Shown: positions 35,907 to 44,075 of the stretch, piece by piece | How the letters are laid out: each line of letters starts with the position of its first letter | How positions within the stretch are numbered: the first letter of the stretch is position 1 | Origin: Erythrobacter sp. 3-20A1M | GTDB taxonomy: Bacteria; Pseudomonadota; Alphaproteobacteria; Sphingomonadales; Sphingomonadaceae | NCBI RefSeq assembly: GCF_018636735.1 | Contig: NZ_CP045200.1 | Span: 1,550,001 to 1,614,000 of the forward strand | Direction: 5' to 3' | Length of the DNA: 64,000 bases | The notes under the pieces: model-generated | Seen by the model: only the letters and a program-made list of their open reading frames with translations | Databases searched by the model: none | Told to the model about the DNA's origin: nothing | Position numbers and translations under genes: made by a program

Positions 35907-36051
35907 CCCTCCTCGCCCGGGATGGCTGCAGCGGAACGTAAGCCTCGATCACGATCGCGATAGAGCAAGAGATGCCCACCCCTGCCGATGCGCTGGCGGT
36001 GCACCGCAGCGCAACCCACTTGGCAATACGAAAAACTGAGAGGTCGAGACC

Positions 36052-37485
36052 ATGACCCGCCTGACGATACTGCAGCTTAACGACCTTCATGGATACGCCG
36101 AACCGCATAACGAGATCCGGTATGGCGCCGATGGAACTCCCATGTTCGAGACGCTAGGCGGTCTAGCCCGCATCAAGACGATCTTCGAGCGTGCCCGCGC
36201 CGACAATCCGGGCGGCGTGCTGGCGCTGGACAATGGCGACACCTTCCATGGGACGCATTTCGCGGTTGCGGACGAGGCGAAAGCTCTTGCTCCGCTTGTG
36301 GCCGAGCTGGGCTTCGATGCCATGACGCTCCATTGGGAATTCGCCTTTGGTCCGGACCGGGTGCAGGCGCTCGCCAGCGAGCTGCCTTATCCGGTGCTGG
36401 CCGCGAATATCTATCGCGAGGAAAGCGGCGAGCTGTTCCTGCCCGCCGCCACGATTGTTGAGCGCGCCGGGCTGCGGATCGGTCTGATCGGCCTTGCCTG
36501 TCCGATCGTCGACAAGACCATGCCGCCTCATTTCAGCGAAGGTCTGCGCTTCGAGATCGGCACCAGGGAACTTCATGCTCACGTCGCGCAAATGCGCCCG
36601 CATGTCGATCTGCTGGTCGTACTCTCCCATGTCGGCTTCCCGCAGGACGTGCAGTTTGCCAAGGATGTGCCCGGCATAGATGTGATCGTCAGCGGCCATA
36701 CCCATAACCGCATGGAGCATGCTATCGAGGTCGACGGCTGCCTCATCTTCCAGTCCGGCTGCCACGGGTCCTTCGTCGGACGGCTCGACCTCGATTTGCG
36801 GGACGGCGAACTCATCGGCTGGACGCACGCGCTCATCGCAGTCGATGAAAGCGTTTCTCCCGATCCGGCACTCGAAGCCGCTGTAAGCGAAGCACTCGCC
36901 GGAGAACGCGATGTCATGGCCGAGGTCGTGGGCAGGACCGATGTAGCCCTGCATCGCTATGCCATGCTGTCGAGCCCGATGGACGATCTTCTGCTCGAGG
37001 CGATTGCCGAAGTCGCCGGTACGCAGATCGCCTTCTCCAACGGTTGGCGTTACGGCGCGCCGATACCGGCGGGACCGATTACGCTGGGCGATTTGTGGAA
37101 CATGGTTCCAACCAATCCTCCCGTCACCCTTGCCGAGGTGACCGGCGCTGAAATCCGGCAGATGATCGAGGAAAACCTCGAACGAACCTTTGCGGCTAAT
37201 CCCTATGACCAGATGGGCGGTTACATCAAGCGCATGCGCGGAGTGGGTCTCGCCTTCAAGGCCGAAAATCCCGAGGGTCAGCGGATCGAGCGCCTGTTTC
37301 TGGAAGGCCGTCCGGTGGATGATAGCGCCGTTTATGCTGTGGGCTTCATTACCGAGCAGGGCGTGCCCGCGCAGTTCGGCAAGAACCGGCGACAGCTTCC
37401 CATCGATGCGATCACAGCCCTGCGCAAACGGCTCGCGCGTCCCTTCACTCACGCTTCCGTCGGAAGTTCCATCGACCTTGTCTGA
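36052..37485 (+). CDS. SoxB-like / 5'-nucleotidase-family protein without signal peptide
   Basis: 477 aa starting MTRLTILQLNDLHGYAEPHN, with no export signal, so probably cytosolic, unlike its two relatives here. Motifs: 'NDLHG', 'LALDNGDTFHG', 'TLHWEFAFGPD' (close to SoxB GHWEFTYG), 'LSHVGFP', 'VSGHTHNRM', then a 5_nucleotid_C domain ('FSNGWRYGAPI', 'NMVPTNPP'). It follows the Scs-like genes by 145 bp and may be co-transcribed. Substrate unknown. Its end overlaps the convergent lnt-like gene by 41 bp. Confidence 0.88.
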   Translation: MTRLTILQLNDLHGYAEPHNEIRYGADGTPMFETLGGLARIKTIFERARADNPGGVLALDNGDTFHGTHFAVADEAKALAPLVAELGFDAMTLHWEFAFGPDRVQALASELPYPVLAANIYREESGELFLPAATIVERAGLRIGLIGLACPIVDKTMPPHFSEGLRFEIGTRELHAHVAQMRPHVDLLVVLSHVGFPQDVQFAKDVPGIDVIVSGHTHNRMEHAIEVDGCLIFQSGCHGSFVGRLDLDLRDGELIGWTHALIAVDESVSPDPALEAAVSEALAGERDVMAEVVGRTDVALHRYAMLSSPMDDLLLEAIAEVAGTQIAFSNGWRYGAPIPAGPITLGDLWNMVPTNPPVTLAEVTGAEIRQMIEENLERTFAANPYDQMGGYIKRMRGVGLAFKAENPEGQRIERLFLEGRPVDDSAVYAVGFITEQGVPAQFGKNRRQLPIDAITALRKRLARPFTHASVGSSIDLV

Positions 37486-38962
37486 CGGCGTTCCGCCGAC
37501 GGCTAGCCAGGATCGGGCCAAAGGACCCGACAAGGAACACGAGCACGTAGCCCGCGCCGATTTTTGAGAACACGGTCGCCTGCGCAGCGGCGGGAAGACG
37601 ACCGACAAGAACGCCGCGGACACCGCTCTCGAGATGCCCGGCGATCGAACCATCGGACCGGATTATCGCGGATATGCCCGTCTGCGTCGCGCGGAGCACC
37701 GGCAAACCGTTCTCAAGCGCTCTGATGCGCGCCTGCGCCAGATGTTGCGGAGCGCCGGCAGGACCGAACCACGCGTCGTTCGTGGGATTGACGATGTAAG
37801 CGGGGCGCGCAGTGAACCCGGAGCCGAAGCCGGGGAAAGTGGCCTCGAAACATATCGCCACGCCTGCCTCGCCGTCGGCCAAAGGAATGGCCGGGATCGC
37901 TGCCCCCGGCGCAAGGGCGTCGCGGCCAGGGGCATACCGGGCGAGGCGCAATGCCTCGAGCAAGGACTCGAACGGCACATATTCCCCGAACGGGACGAGG
38001 ATGCGCTTGTCGTAACGGTTGCGAACCCGCCCGCTGGCATCGATCAGGTAGACACTATTGGCATAGTGTCCGTCGGCGTCGCGCCCCAGAGCTCCGGCGA
38101 AGAGCATGTCGCCGGTCCGAAGCGTTTTCCCGATTTCATCGAGCACCGCCTTCCGGTCCTCGAGAACATAGGGGATCGCGGCTTCAGGCCAGAAGATGCG
38201 CATGTCCGGCGCAGTCGAAGAAATGCCGGCTGTCAAACCGAGATAGATATCCACCTGCTCGTCGAGCCGGTTTTCGTCCCATTTGACCCTTTGCGGTATG
38301 TTGCCCTGGATCAGCGCGACCTGCTGCGCGGTATCAGGAGGAGCAACCGACGAACGCCCGAGGAGGATTGCGAGGGCCCCGATAAATCCGAGGCTTGCCC
38401 CGACACGTCGCGGATGCCCGGCGATCTGCAGAACGAGTCCGGCAGCAAGCACCGTCCCAAATGAGAGTCCGGTTATGCCGATAACCGAAGCAGACCGCAC
38501 GATCGCCGGAACGTCGAGCCAGATCGCGCCAAGCGGGTTCCACGCGAAACCGATGATAGTGGTAGACCTCGCCCATTCGCCGAGCGCTAGAAGCGAACTT
38601 GTCGCCAAGAGCTGCGTGCCGTGATTTCTGTTGGCGTATCTCCGGGCAAGGGCGAAGGGGACGGACCAGAAGAGCGACAGGATCGCGGACAAGGCGACGA
38701 GTGCCAGCCAGCCAGCCGTAACGGCTGGCGGGTCCATCATCACAAACGCTCTCGGAAGCCAGCGTAGCGCGACAATCCACATGGCTCCCGCGTAGGCTGT
38801 CACAATCCAGAATATGGGTGCAGCCCGATCGTGGCGGATCAGGTAGAAAAGGCCGCTAAGCGAGGCTAGCGAAAGGACAGTCGCATTGGCAGGCGCAAAG
38901 CCTTGCGCCGCGATGGTTCCGAGGATGGCGGCGATCAACAGGCGCGAAGTCCGGCGAAACAT
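37445..38962 (-). CDS. lnt: apolipoprotein N-acyltransferase (Lnt) homologue
   Basis: 505 aa from ATG 38962 (MFRRTSRLLIAAILG). N-terminal multi-helix membrane domain, then a periplasmic nitrilase domain with the Glu region 'PEAAIPYVL' and catalytic Cys in 'AICFEATFPGF', followed by 'IVNPTNDAWFG', the Lnt signature. It adds the third acyl chain to lipoproteins. An island copy controlled by a CTTAAG box (38986-39002) may serve the lipoproteins encoded here. A TTG four codons upstream was not used. Confidence 0.92.
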   Translation of the reverse strand: MFRRTSRLLIAAILGTIAAQGFAPANATVLSLASLSGLFYLIRHDRAAPIFWIVTAYAGAMWIVALRWLPRAFVMMDPPAVTAGWLALVALSAILSLFWSVPFALARRYANRNHGTQLLATSSLLALGEWARSTTIIGFAWNPLGAIWLDVPAIVRSASVIGITGLSFGTVLAAGLVLQIAGHPRRVGASLGFIGALAILLGRSSVAPPDTAQQVALIQGNIPQRVKWDENRLDEQVDIYLGLTAGISSTAPDMRIFWPEAAIPYVLEDRKAVLDEIGKTLRTGDMLFAGALGRDADGHYANSVYLIDASGRVRNRYDKRILVPFGEYVPFESLLEALRLARYAPGRDALAPGAAIPAIPLADGEAGVAICFEATFPGFGSGFTARPAYIVNPTNDAWFGPAGAPQHLAQARIRALENGLPVLRATQTGISAIIRSDGSIAGHLESGVRGVLVGRLPAAAQATVFSKIGAGYVLVFLVGSFGPILASRRRNAVRQGRWNFRRKRE

Positions 38963-38985
38963 GGCAGGTGCCAAAACGCATGTGT

Positions 38986-39002
38986 CTTAAGCGCGGCTTA
39001 GC
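38986..39002 (-). promoter_or_regulatory. TAAG-N7-TAAG regulator box (site 6)
   Basis: Plus-strand CTTAAG cgcgg CTTAGC; on the gene strand GCTAAG-N5-CTTAAG, ending 23 bp before the Lnt start at 38962. The 303-bp gap to 39265 otherwise holds only site 7. Confidence 0.72.
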
Positions 39003-39204
39003 GTGAACGGCTTGCCGGAGGCGGCCTTCAAAAGGGGTGGTGACGACTATCCCCATATGGGCAGCAACGCCCGGCTCATCGATGGCAATAGAGCGCGCAT
39101 CGTTTTCCTGGTCGCTGTCGTCTTGACCAGCCAGGGATCGTAGCGGGCTGCGCGCACTTTCGCAGGAGTGGGCTCGCTGATTGAAAGAGCAAGTTCCGAC
39201 TGGG

Positions 39205-39221
39205 CTTAAGGCTGCCGTAAG
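39205..39221 (+). promoter_or_regulatory. TAAG-N7-TAAG regulator box (site 7)
   Basis: CTTAAG gctgc CGTAAG, 44 bp before the ATG of the binding-protein gene at 39266. The degenerate hexamer is the promoter-proximal one, unlike in most other sites. Confidence 0.72.
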
Positions 39222-39265
39222 ACCCAGCCTCGATCGTCAATCCATTCGATCAGTAGGAGTGGCGC

Positions 39266-40303
39266 ATGTTGCACAGGCGATCGGTACTTATGGCCGCGGC
39301 GGCATCAATCGCCAGCGGCTGTGTGCCACGAGCATCCCTTTCTGCCGCGCTGGAAAGGAGCGATACATCGCTGAGGCTAGTCTCCGCGGCTAACCCCCAT
39401 GTCTTTCCGCTCATGCTGGCACTCGCTCTCGAACCGGACCTCCCCTTGTCGTTTAGTCCGATCAAGGAATCGGCCGAGATCGATTCAATGTTTCGAACCG
39501 GCGAGGCGGATGCCTTTCTGGGCATGACCTATATCGGGGCGAAGAAGCAGCTCGCAGCACCTGATCTCGGTCTGAGGCTCGTCTCGATCAACATCTGGCG
39601 CGGCTTCTTCGAGGTGGTGCCGCGGGACATCCGCAGCTTTGCCGAGTTGCGCGGCCACAAGGTTATCGTCAGCGGGCCGATGGGCTCCGGCCGAAACGGT
39701 GGCGGCGATATTATTTTCCAGGCTGCGGTACGGCGCGCGAACCTCGATCCCGGTCGCGATCTGGAGGTCGCATACATGCCGGCCAAGGCAGGTATCGCGC
39801 AAGTCGCTGCCGGACAGGCCGCCGGCATTACTATCCCGAGCCCTGGCAGCACCGGCATGGTCATGCGCTCGCGAATGGGGAGCGAAGGGGGCAGCAATAT
39901 TGCGCTTTCGGCTATCGATATGCAGGCCATGTTCACTGGCTTTCGCAGTTTCGACGAAGGCCAGCTGCCGATCGGCGGATTGCATACCTCCGAGCAGGTC
40001 CTGCAAACGCCGCCGCGCCGAAGTGCCTTGCTTCGCGTGTTCGATGCCTACGAACGCGCATGCGAGGCTCTCATGCGCGAGCCGGAACGTCTCGCGCCCA
40101 TGGCCATCGATTAATATGGCAAGCACTTGGCCCCTATCGGAGCCACGGCTCCCCCGGCAATGCTGCTCGCGCGGGCCATCCGGGCGAACGAGCTTGTGTA
40201 TCGGACCGGCGTTCCGGCGGCGGGTATCCGTGCGGATGTTTCCGCATTCCTGAATGAACTTCTCGGCGCGTCGGTTGAGCCCGCCTTTTTGAGCGCGTTG
40301 TAG
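39266..40303 (+). pseudogene. ABC-type periplasmic binding lipoprotein with in-frame TAA
   Basis: Starts MLHRRSVLMAAAASIASGC, a lipoprotein signal, and has the SsuA/TauA/THI5-like binding fold ('SADAFL'-like region at 'GEADAFLGMTYIG', 'LRGHKVIVSGPMGSG'). The frame hits TAA at 40112-40114 after MAID, then continues in frame (YGKHLAPIGATAPPAMLLAR... to EPAFLSAL) to TAG at 40301-40303. One CAA-to-TAA change would explain the interruption. The truncated 282-aa form keeps most of the fold. No transporter membrane genes are nearby. Confidence 0.72.
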
Positions 40304-40426
40304 ATCTTTCACGGTTTTTCGAATCCGTCGTCCCTGCGTGCGAGCTGCCTTCGTGGGATCCATTGCAAGGCTCGCTTGGGTCTCGCGACGGGTCCTTGCT
40401 CGCTCGCCCTGAACGATCAGGGGCGC

Positions 40427-40443
40427 CGTAAGCCGCCCTTAAG
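40427..40443 (+). promoter_or_regulatory. TAAG-N7-TAAG regulator box (site 8)
   Basis: CGTAAG ccgcc CTTAAG, 69 bp before the DsbA/G-like ATG at 40513; the same order as sites 4 and 5 read on the gene strand. Confidence 0.75.
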
Positions 40444-40512
40444 AACCGGGCTGCACCTGGAATATCTCAATCATCCTACGAACCCAATACCCAAGACTTC
40501 GGAGAGTACCAG

Positions 40513-41184
40513 ATGCACAAGCGCCCGCTTCTATTGAATTTTCTCTTAGCCGCCGGTGTTTCCATGGCGGTCGCGGTACCGGCAACGGCCCAGCAGGAGA
40601 CGGGCGAGGAGGCCTTTGCCAAAGCGCGCAATGCCATGATCGCGGAGCTCGCCGAAGATCCGGCGGCCCGGCGGATCGAGCCTCAATCATACGATCTGAC
40701 CCTGGTGGTATTTACCGATTACCAGTGCCCGTTCTGCCGCCAGATGCACCCGCGTCTGACAGCTCTCGCCATGGAAGACGGCAATGTCCGTATCGTGTTC
40801 AAGGACTGGGCGATTTTCGGCCAGCCTTCCATCGAAGCGGCGCGCCGCGCACTTGCGGCGAAATATCAGGGGAAGGACCAGGCCTTCGACGATGCGCTCA
40901 TGCAAATCCAGGGCAAGCTTAGTTCCGAGAAAATCCGTGCCGCAGCAGATCAGGCGGGCGTCGACTGGCAGCGTCTGGAAAGCGACCTCAAATCCCATGG
41001 CAAGGAAATCGATGCAGCGCTTGCGCGAGCGGACCGACAGGCTGGGATGCTCGGGATAAGCGGCACACCGGCTATGTTTGTCGGGCCTTACCTGGTCGCC
41101 GGGGCTCTGCCGCCCGAGCAGCTTCGCCAAGCCGTTGCTATCGCGCGGCAGTATCCCAACGGTAACGCGCCGGAAGCGCGATAG
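40513..41184 (+). CDS. second exported DsbA/DsbG-family thiol protein
   Basis: 223 aa with a Sec signal (MHKRPLLLNFLLAAGVSMA.. to ATAQ) and a DsbA-fold domain: CPFC at about 73 ('FTDYQCPFCRQMHPRL'), 'FKDWAIFGQPSIEAARRA', 'GTPAMFVGPYLVAGA'. It is clearly a paralogue of the protein at 33021-33722, sharing the same order of motifs, but with its own regulator box. Likely a periplasmic thiol oxidant or isomerase working with the DsbD-like protein. Confidence 0.92.
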   Translation: MHKRPLLLNFLLAAGVSMAVAVPATAQQETGEEAFAKARNAMIAELAEDPAARRIEPQSYDLTLVVFTDYQCPFCRQMHPRLTALAMEDGNVRIVFKDWAIFGQPSIEAARRALAAKYQGKDQAFDDALMQIQGKLSSEKIRAAADQAGVDWQRLESDLKSHGKEIDAALARADRQAGMLGISGTPAMFVGPYLVAGALPPEQLRQAVAIARQYPNGNAPEAR

Positions 41185-41281
41185 AGCTTAGCAGCATCCA
41201 GCAATTCTTCGCTTATCATTGCGGCGGTCTTAGAAGCTACGCATATTTCTATCTTCTTTTCGACGGTCTAATCATCGACCA

Positions 41282-42235
41282 ATGCACCATTCCAGCTCCA
41301 ATCCGCTCGCCCATGATCACAACTTCCTGAGCGCCTCGCACGACGCCCATGAGCGGCGCACGCGTTATGTCGTTGCCTTGACCGCCGCGATGATGGTGGT
41401 CGAAATCGTCGCTGGCCTGTGGACCGGATCGATGGCGCTTCTCGCCGATGGTATCCACATGGCGACCCATGCAGGTGCCTTGGGCGTCGCGGCCTTCGCC
41501 TACTGGTTTGCCAAGCGCCATGCGAACAACCCGCGTTTCACATTCGGTACCGGCAAGGTGGGCGACCTCGCCGGCTTCGCGAGCGCGCTTGTCCTCGCCA
41601 TCTTCGCAATCGGGATCGCGGTTGAATCGGCTCAAAGGTTCGTCAGTCCGCTCACGATTGCCTATACCGAGGCTATCTGGATCGCCGTGCTCGGCCTCGT
41701 GGTGAACCTCGCGAGTGCCTGGCTGCTTGGTGCCGATCATCACCACGGGCATGATCACGACCATCATCATCACCACGACCATGCGCATGCCGATAACAAT
41801 CTGCGCTCCGCCTATTTCCACGTGCTTGCCGATGCCCTGACTTCGGTCCTGGCTATCGTGGCCCTTCTCGCCGGCATGTACCTCGGCTGGGCATGGATGG
41901 ACGCGGCAATGGGGCTGGTGGGTGCATTCGTGATCGGGCGCTGGTCATGGTCACTGCTGCGCGATACCGCTGCCGTGCTTGTCGACGCCGAAGCGGCCTC
42001 TGAACGGTACACAGAGGTGCGCGAGGCGCTCGAGGACCGGGACGCCGCGATCGGCGATCTGCACATCTGGCGGATCGGTCCTGGCAAGTATGCAGTCATC
42101 GCCTCGCTCATCGCCGATGATCCGCTCGCGCCCGACAATTATGCCAGCCGACTTTCAGAGCATGCAGAATATGTGCACGTCACGATCGAAGTTCATCGCT
42201 GCGAGCATCCGCATCCCGAGCTTCGCGCGGCCTGA
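41282..42235 (+). CDS. dmeF: CDF-family cation efflux transporter (DmeF-like)
   Basis: 317 aa, six predicted helices, with metal-site motifs 'ADGIHMATHAG' and 'HVLADALTSV' and a very His-rich loop (DHHHGHDHDHHHHHDHAH) between helices IV and V. The C-terminal cytoplasmic domain is present. It exports Co, Zn, Ni or Cd by proton antiport. The helix-II site is HxxxH rather than HxxxD, as in DmeF-type members. It opens the second metal cluster. Confidence 0.9.
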   Translation: MHHSSSNPLAHDHNFLSASHDAHERRTRYVVALTAAMMVVEIVAGLWTGSMALLADGIHMATHAGALGVAAFAYWFAKRHANNPRFTFGTGKVGDLAGFASALVLAIFAIGIAVESAQRFVSPLTIAYTEAIWIAVLGLVVNLASAWLLGADHHHGHDHDHHHHHDHAHADNNLRSAYFHVLADALTSVLAIVALLAGMYLGWAWMDAAMGLVGAFVIGRWSWSLLRDTAAVLVDAEAASERYTEVREALEDRDAAIGDLHIWRIGPGKYAVIASLIADDPLAPDNYASRLSEHAEYVHVTIEVHRCEHPHPELRAA

Positions 42236-42257
42236 TCGTCCCAATTTTTAAGACCGA

Positions 42258-42284
42258 AACAGTATTCGAGGACTGTTATACTGT
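42258..42284. promoter_or_regulatory. nested dyad symmetry upstream of the second czc cluster
   Basis: Two overlapping inverted repeats: ACAGTAT (42259-42265) with ATACTGT (42278-42284), and AACAGT (42258-42263) with ACTGTT (42272-42277). They lie about 75-100 bp before the small protein at 42359, so this may be an operator for the metal operon or a weak terminator of dmeF. Confidence 0.45.
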
Positions 42285-42358
42285 AACAAGCGCCTTATAC
42301 TTCATTGTCTTACGGAGCTTGCATTCTTGATCCGGTCTGCTAGGGGCCGTCGGGATCC

Positions 42359-42733
42359 ATGACTACAAGCTATCGTCGCCTTGTCCTGCACCCTTTCGTC
42401 GTCCTGCTCCTGCTGGTCGCGATGGTGTTCGTGACGGCGGCGGATGCTGCTGCTTGCGGCGCCGAGGTGGCGCCCGGAAGCACGCCTATTCTGGCTTCGC
42501 TCGATAGCGCGTCTGCGTCATCCGCAGCCGCCGACGAAGATCCAGGCGATTCGGATGCGCCGGTCGAGCAACACGGCGTGTGTGGACACGGCCATTGTCA
42601 TCACGGGGCGAGCTTTGCCGGCTCTGTGCAGAAGGGTTCGGTCCCTCACTCGGTGGTGGTTCCCGATGCGCCTCCTGCCGAGACGCTTGCTTCGAACATT
42701 ACCGAGCGACTGAAGCGCCCCCCTCGCGCCTGA
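42359..42733 (+). CDS. small exported Cys/His-containing protein preceding czcC
   Basis: 124 aa. A signal peptide or helix (VVLLLLVAMVFVTAADA) is followed by an Ala/Ser/Asp-rich region and a metal-ligand cluster 'HGVCGHGHCHHG'. Position (first gene before czcC) parallels the His-rich protein at 3703-4056 in the other czc operon. A periplasmic metal-binding role is likely but unproven. The basic tail ends in LKRPPRA. Confidence 0.72.
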   Translation: MTTSYRRLVLHPFVVLLLLVAMVFVTAADAAACGAEVAPGSTPILASLDSASASSAAADEDPGDSDAPVEQHGVCGHGHCHHGASFAGSVQKGSVPHSVVVPDAPPAETLASNITERLKRPPRA

Positions 42734-42796
42734 CGACCGTCACCGCGCTGCATGCCGCAGTGCAGTTCGGATCGTCAGCAGAGGAATTTTCGAAAA

Positions 42797-44062
42797 ATGT
42801 CAGCCATTCATTGGCGAGGGGTCCTCCTTGGAGGGCTGTTCCTCGCCGCTCAAGCCACGACCGTGGCGGCGCAGGAGCAAGATCTCCTGACGTTGGAGGA
42901 CGCGATGGTCCGTGCGGGGGCCTCGGAGGATTTGGATCAGCAGAGACAAGGTCCTGAGCTTAATCCCCGTATAATTGGACCGCGCGCCGATACGGAAGCG
43001 GCCGAAGCCTTGGTCGGGCAAGCGCGACTACGCCCGAACCCCGAAATATCGTTCGAGGCTGAAAATATAGCCGGAACCGGTGCATTTTCGGGTCTCCGGG
43101 CGACAGAATACACGTTAGCCGTCGGCCAGCGCATTGAGCTGGGAGGGAAGCGGAGTGCGCGCGTTCGGGCCGCGGAAGCCGAAGCGCGTGTCACCTCGCT
43201 CAGAGGCGATCTATCGTTAGCGGAACTGGGCTTTTCTGTGCGGGAGCGCTACGTCAGTGCCGCCGCCGCCGCCGCGAGGGTCGAGCTGGCCCAGGATATC
43301 GTTGGTCGCAATCGCGAACTAACCCGCATAGCCGATTTGCTAGTCGAGACAGGGCGCGAGCCGCCTTTGCGGGCCCTTCGCGCGAAGGCGGCGCTAGCGG
43401 AGGCCGAAGCCGAACTGCAGGCCGCCGAAGCCGCGAGTATTGCGGCGCGCGCGGCTCTCGGATCGCTGTGGAGCGCGTCCGAAACACTTCCTTCCGTTCC
43501 TCCCGACATTCCGCACATCGAACCACCCGCGGGGCTTGTCGCAAGCGAGGACACCCTGCGGCTACAAGTCGCGCGGGCGGAGTCCGCAGCCGCAGAAGCA
43601 GCGATTGCTCGCGAGCAGTCGCTGCGCGTGCCGGACCCGGTCATATCCGCCGGCGTCCGCCGGTTCTCCGAGAGCAAGGACAACGCCTTCCTCGTCGGCG
43701 TGGCCATCCCGCTCCCGTTCCGGGACCGTAACCAGGGGAACATAGCCGCCGCCCAAGCGCGGCTGCAGGCGGCTACTGCGCGCGAAGCTATCGTTCGAGC
43801 CGATTTCCGGCAGGAAGTCGCGCAGGCGCGCGCCGAATTCCTGGCCGCTGAAGCACGCGTCGACACTTTGTCGAACACATCGCTTCCGCAGGCTGAAGAG
43901 GCCTTGCGCCTGGTTCGCATCGGATACCGGGCAGGTCGGTTTCCGCTTATCGAAGTTCTTAGCGCCGCCGAAGCGCGCGATGCCATCCGTAACGCGCTGA
44001 TCGACGCGCAGGAGACCCGCGGACAGGCCGCGGCGCGTCTCATCCGTCTTTCAGCGCTCTAG
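42797..44062 (+). CDS. czcC: CzcC/TolC-family outer-membrane efflux channel (second copy)
   Basis: 421 aa from ATG 42797 (MSAIHWRGVLLGGLFLAAQA), signal ending VAAQ. Standard OEP helices with 'RPNPEISFEAENIAGTG', 'LAVGQRIELGGKRSAR' and 'SAGVRRFSESKDNAFLVGVA'. First RND component of the second czc operon; czcB follows after 13 bp. It differs clearly from the channel at 2417-3640, so this is not a recent duplication. Confidence 0.93.
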   Translation: MSAIHWRGVLLGGLFLAAQATTVAAQEQDLLTLEDAMVRAGASEDLDQQRQGPELNPRIIGPRADTEAAEALVGQARLRPNPEISFEAENIAGTGAFSGLRATEYTLAVGQRIELGGKRSARVRAAEAEARVTSLRGDLSLAELGFSVRERYVSAAAAAARVELAQDIVGRNRELTRIADLLVETGREPPLRALRAKAALAEAEAELQAAEAASIAARAALGSLWSASETLPSVPPDIPHIEPPAGLVASEDTLRLQVARAESAAAEAAIAREQSLRVPDPVISAGVRRFSESKDNAFLVGVAIPLPFRDRNQGNIAAAQARLQAATAREAIVRADFRQEVAQARAEFLAAEARVDTLSNTSLPQAEEALRLVRIGYRAGRFPLIEVLSAAEARDAIRNALIDAQETRGQAAARLIRLSAL

Positions 44063-44075
44063 GAGTCTTCAAAAA

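Noticed and set aside
17330-40114. Stop-codon reassignment (TAG/TAA read as Gln)
   Set aside because: Many neighbouring genes use TAA, TAG and TGA as normal ends, so only local nonsense changes are supported.
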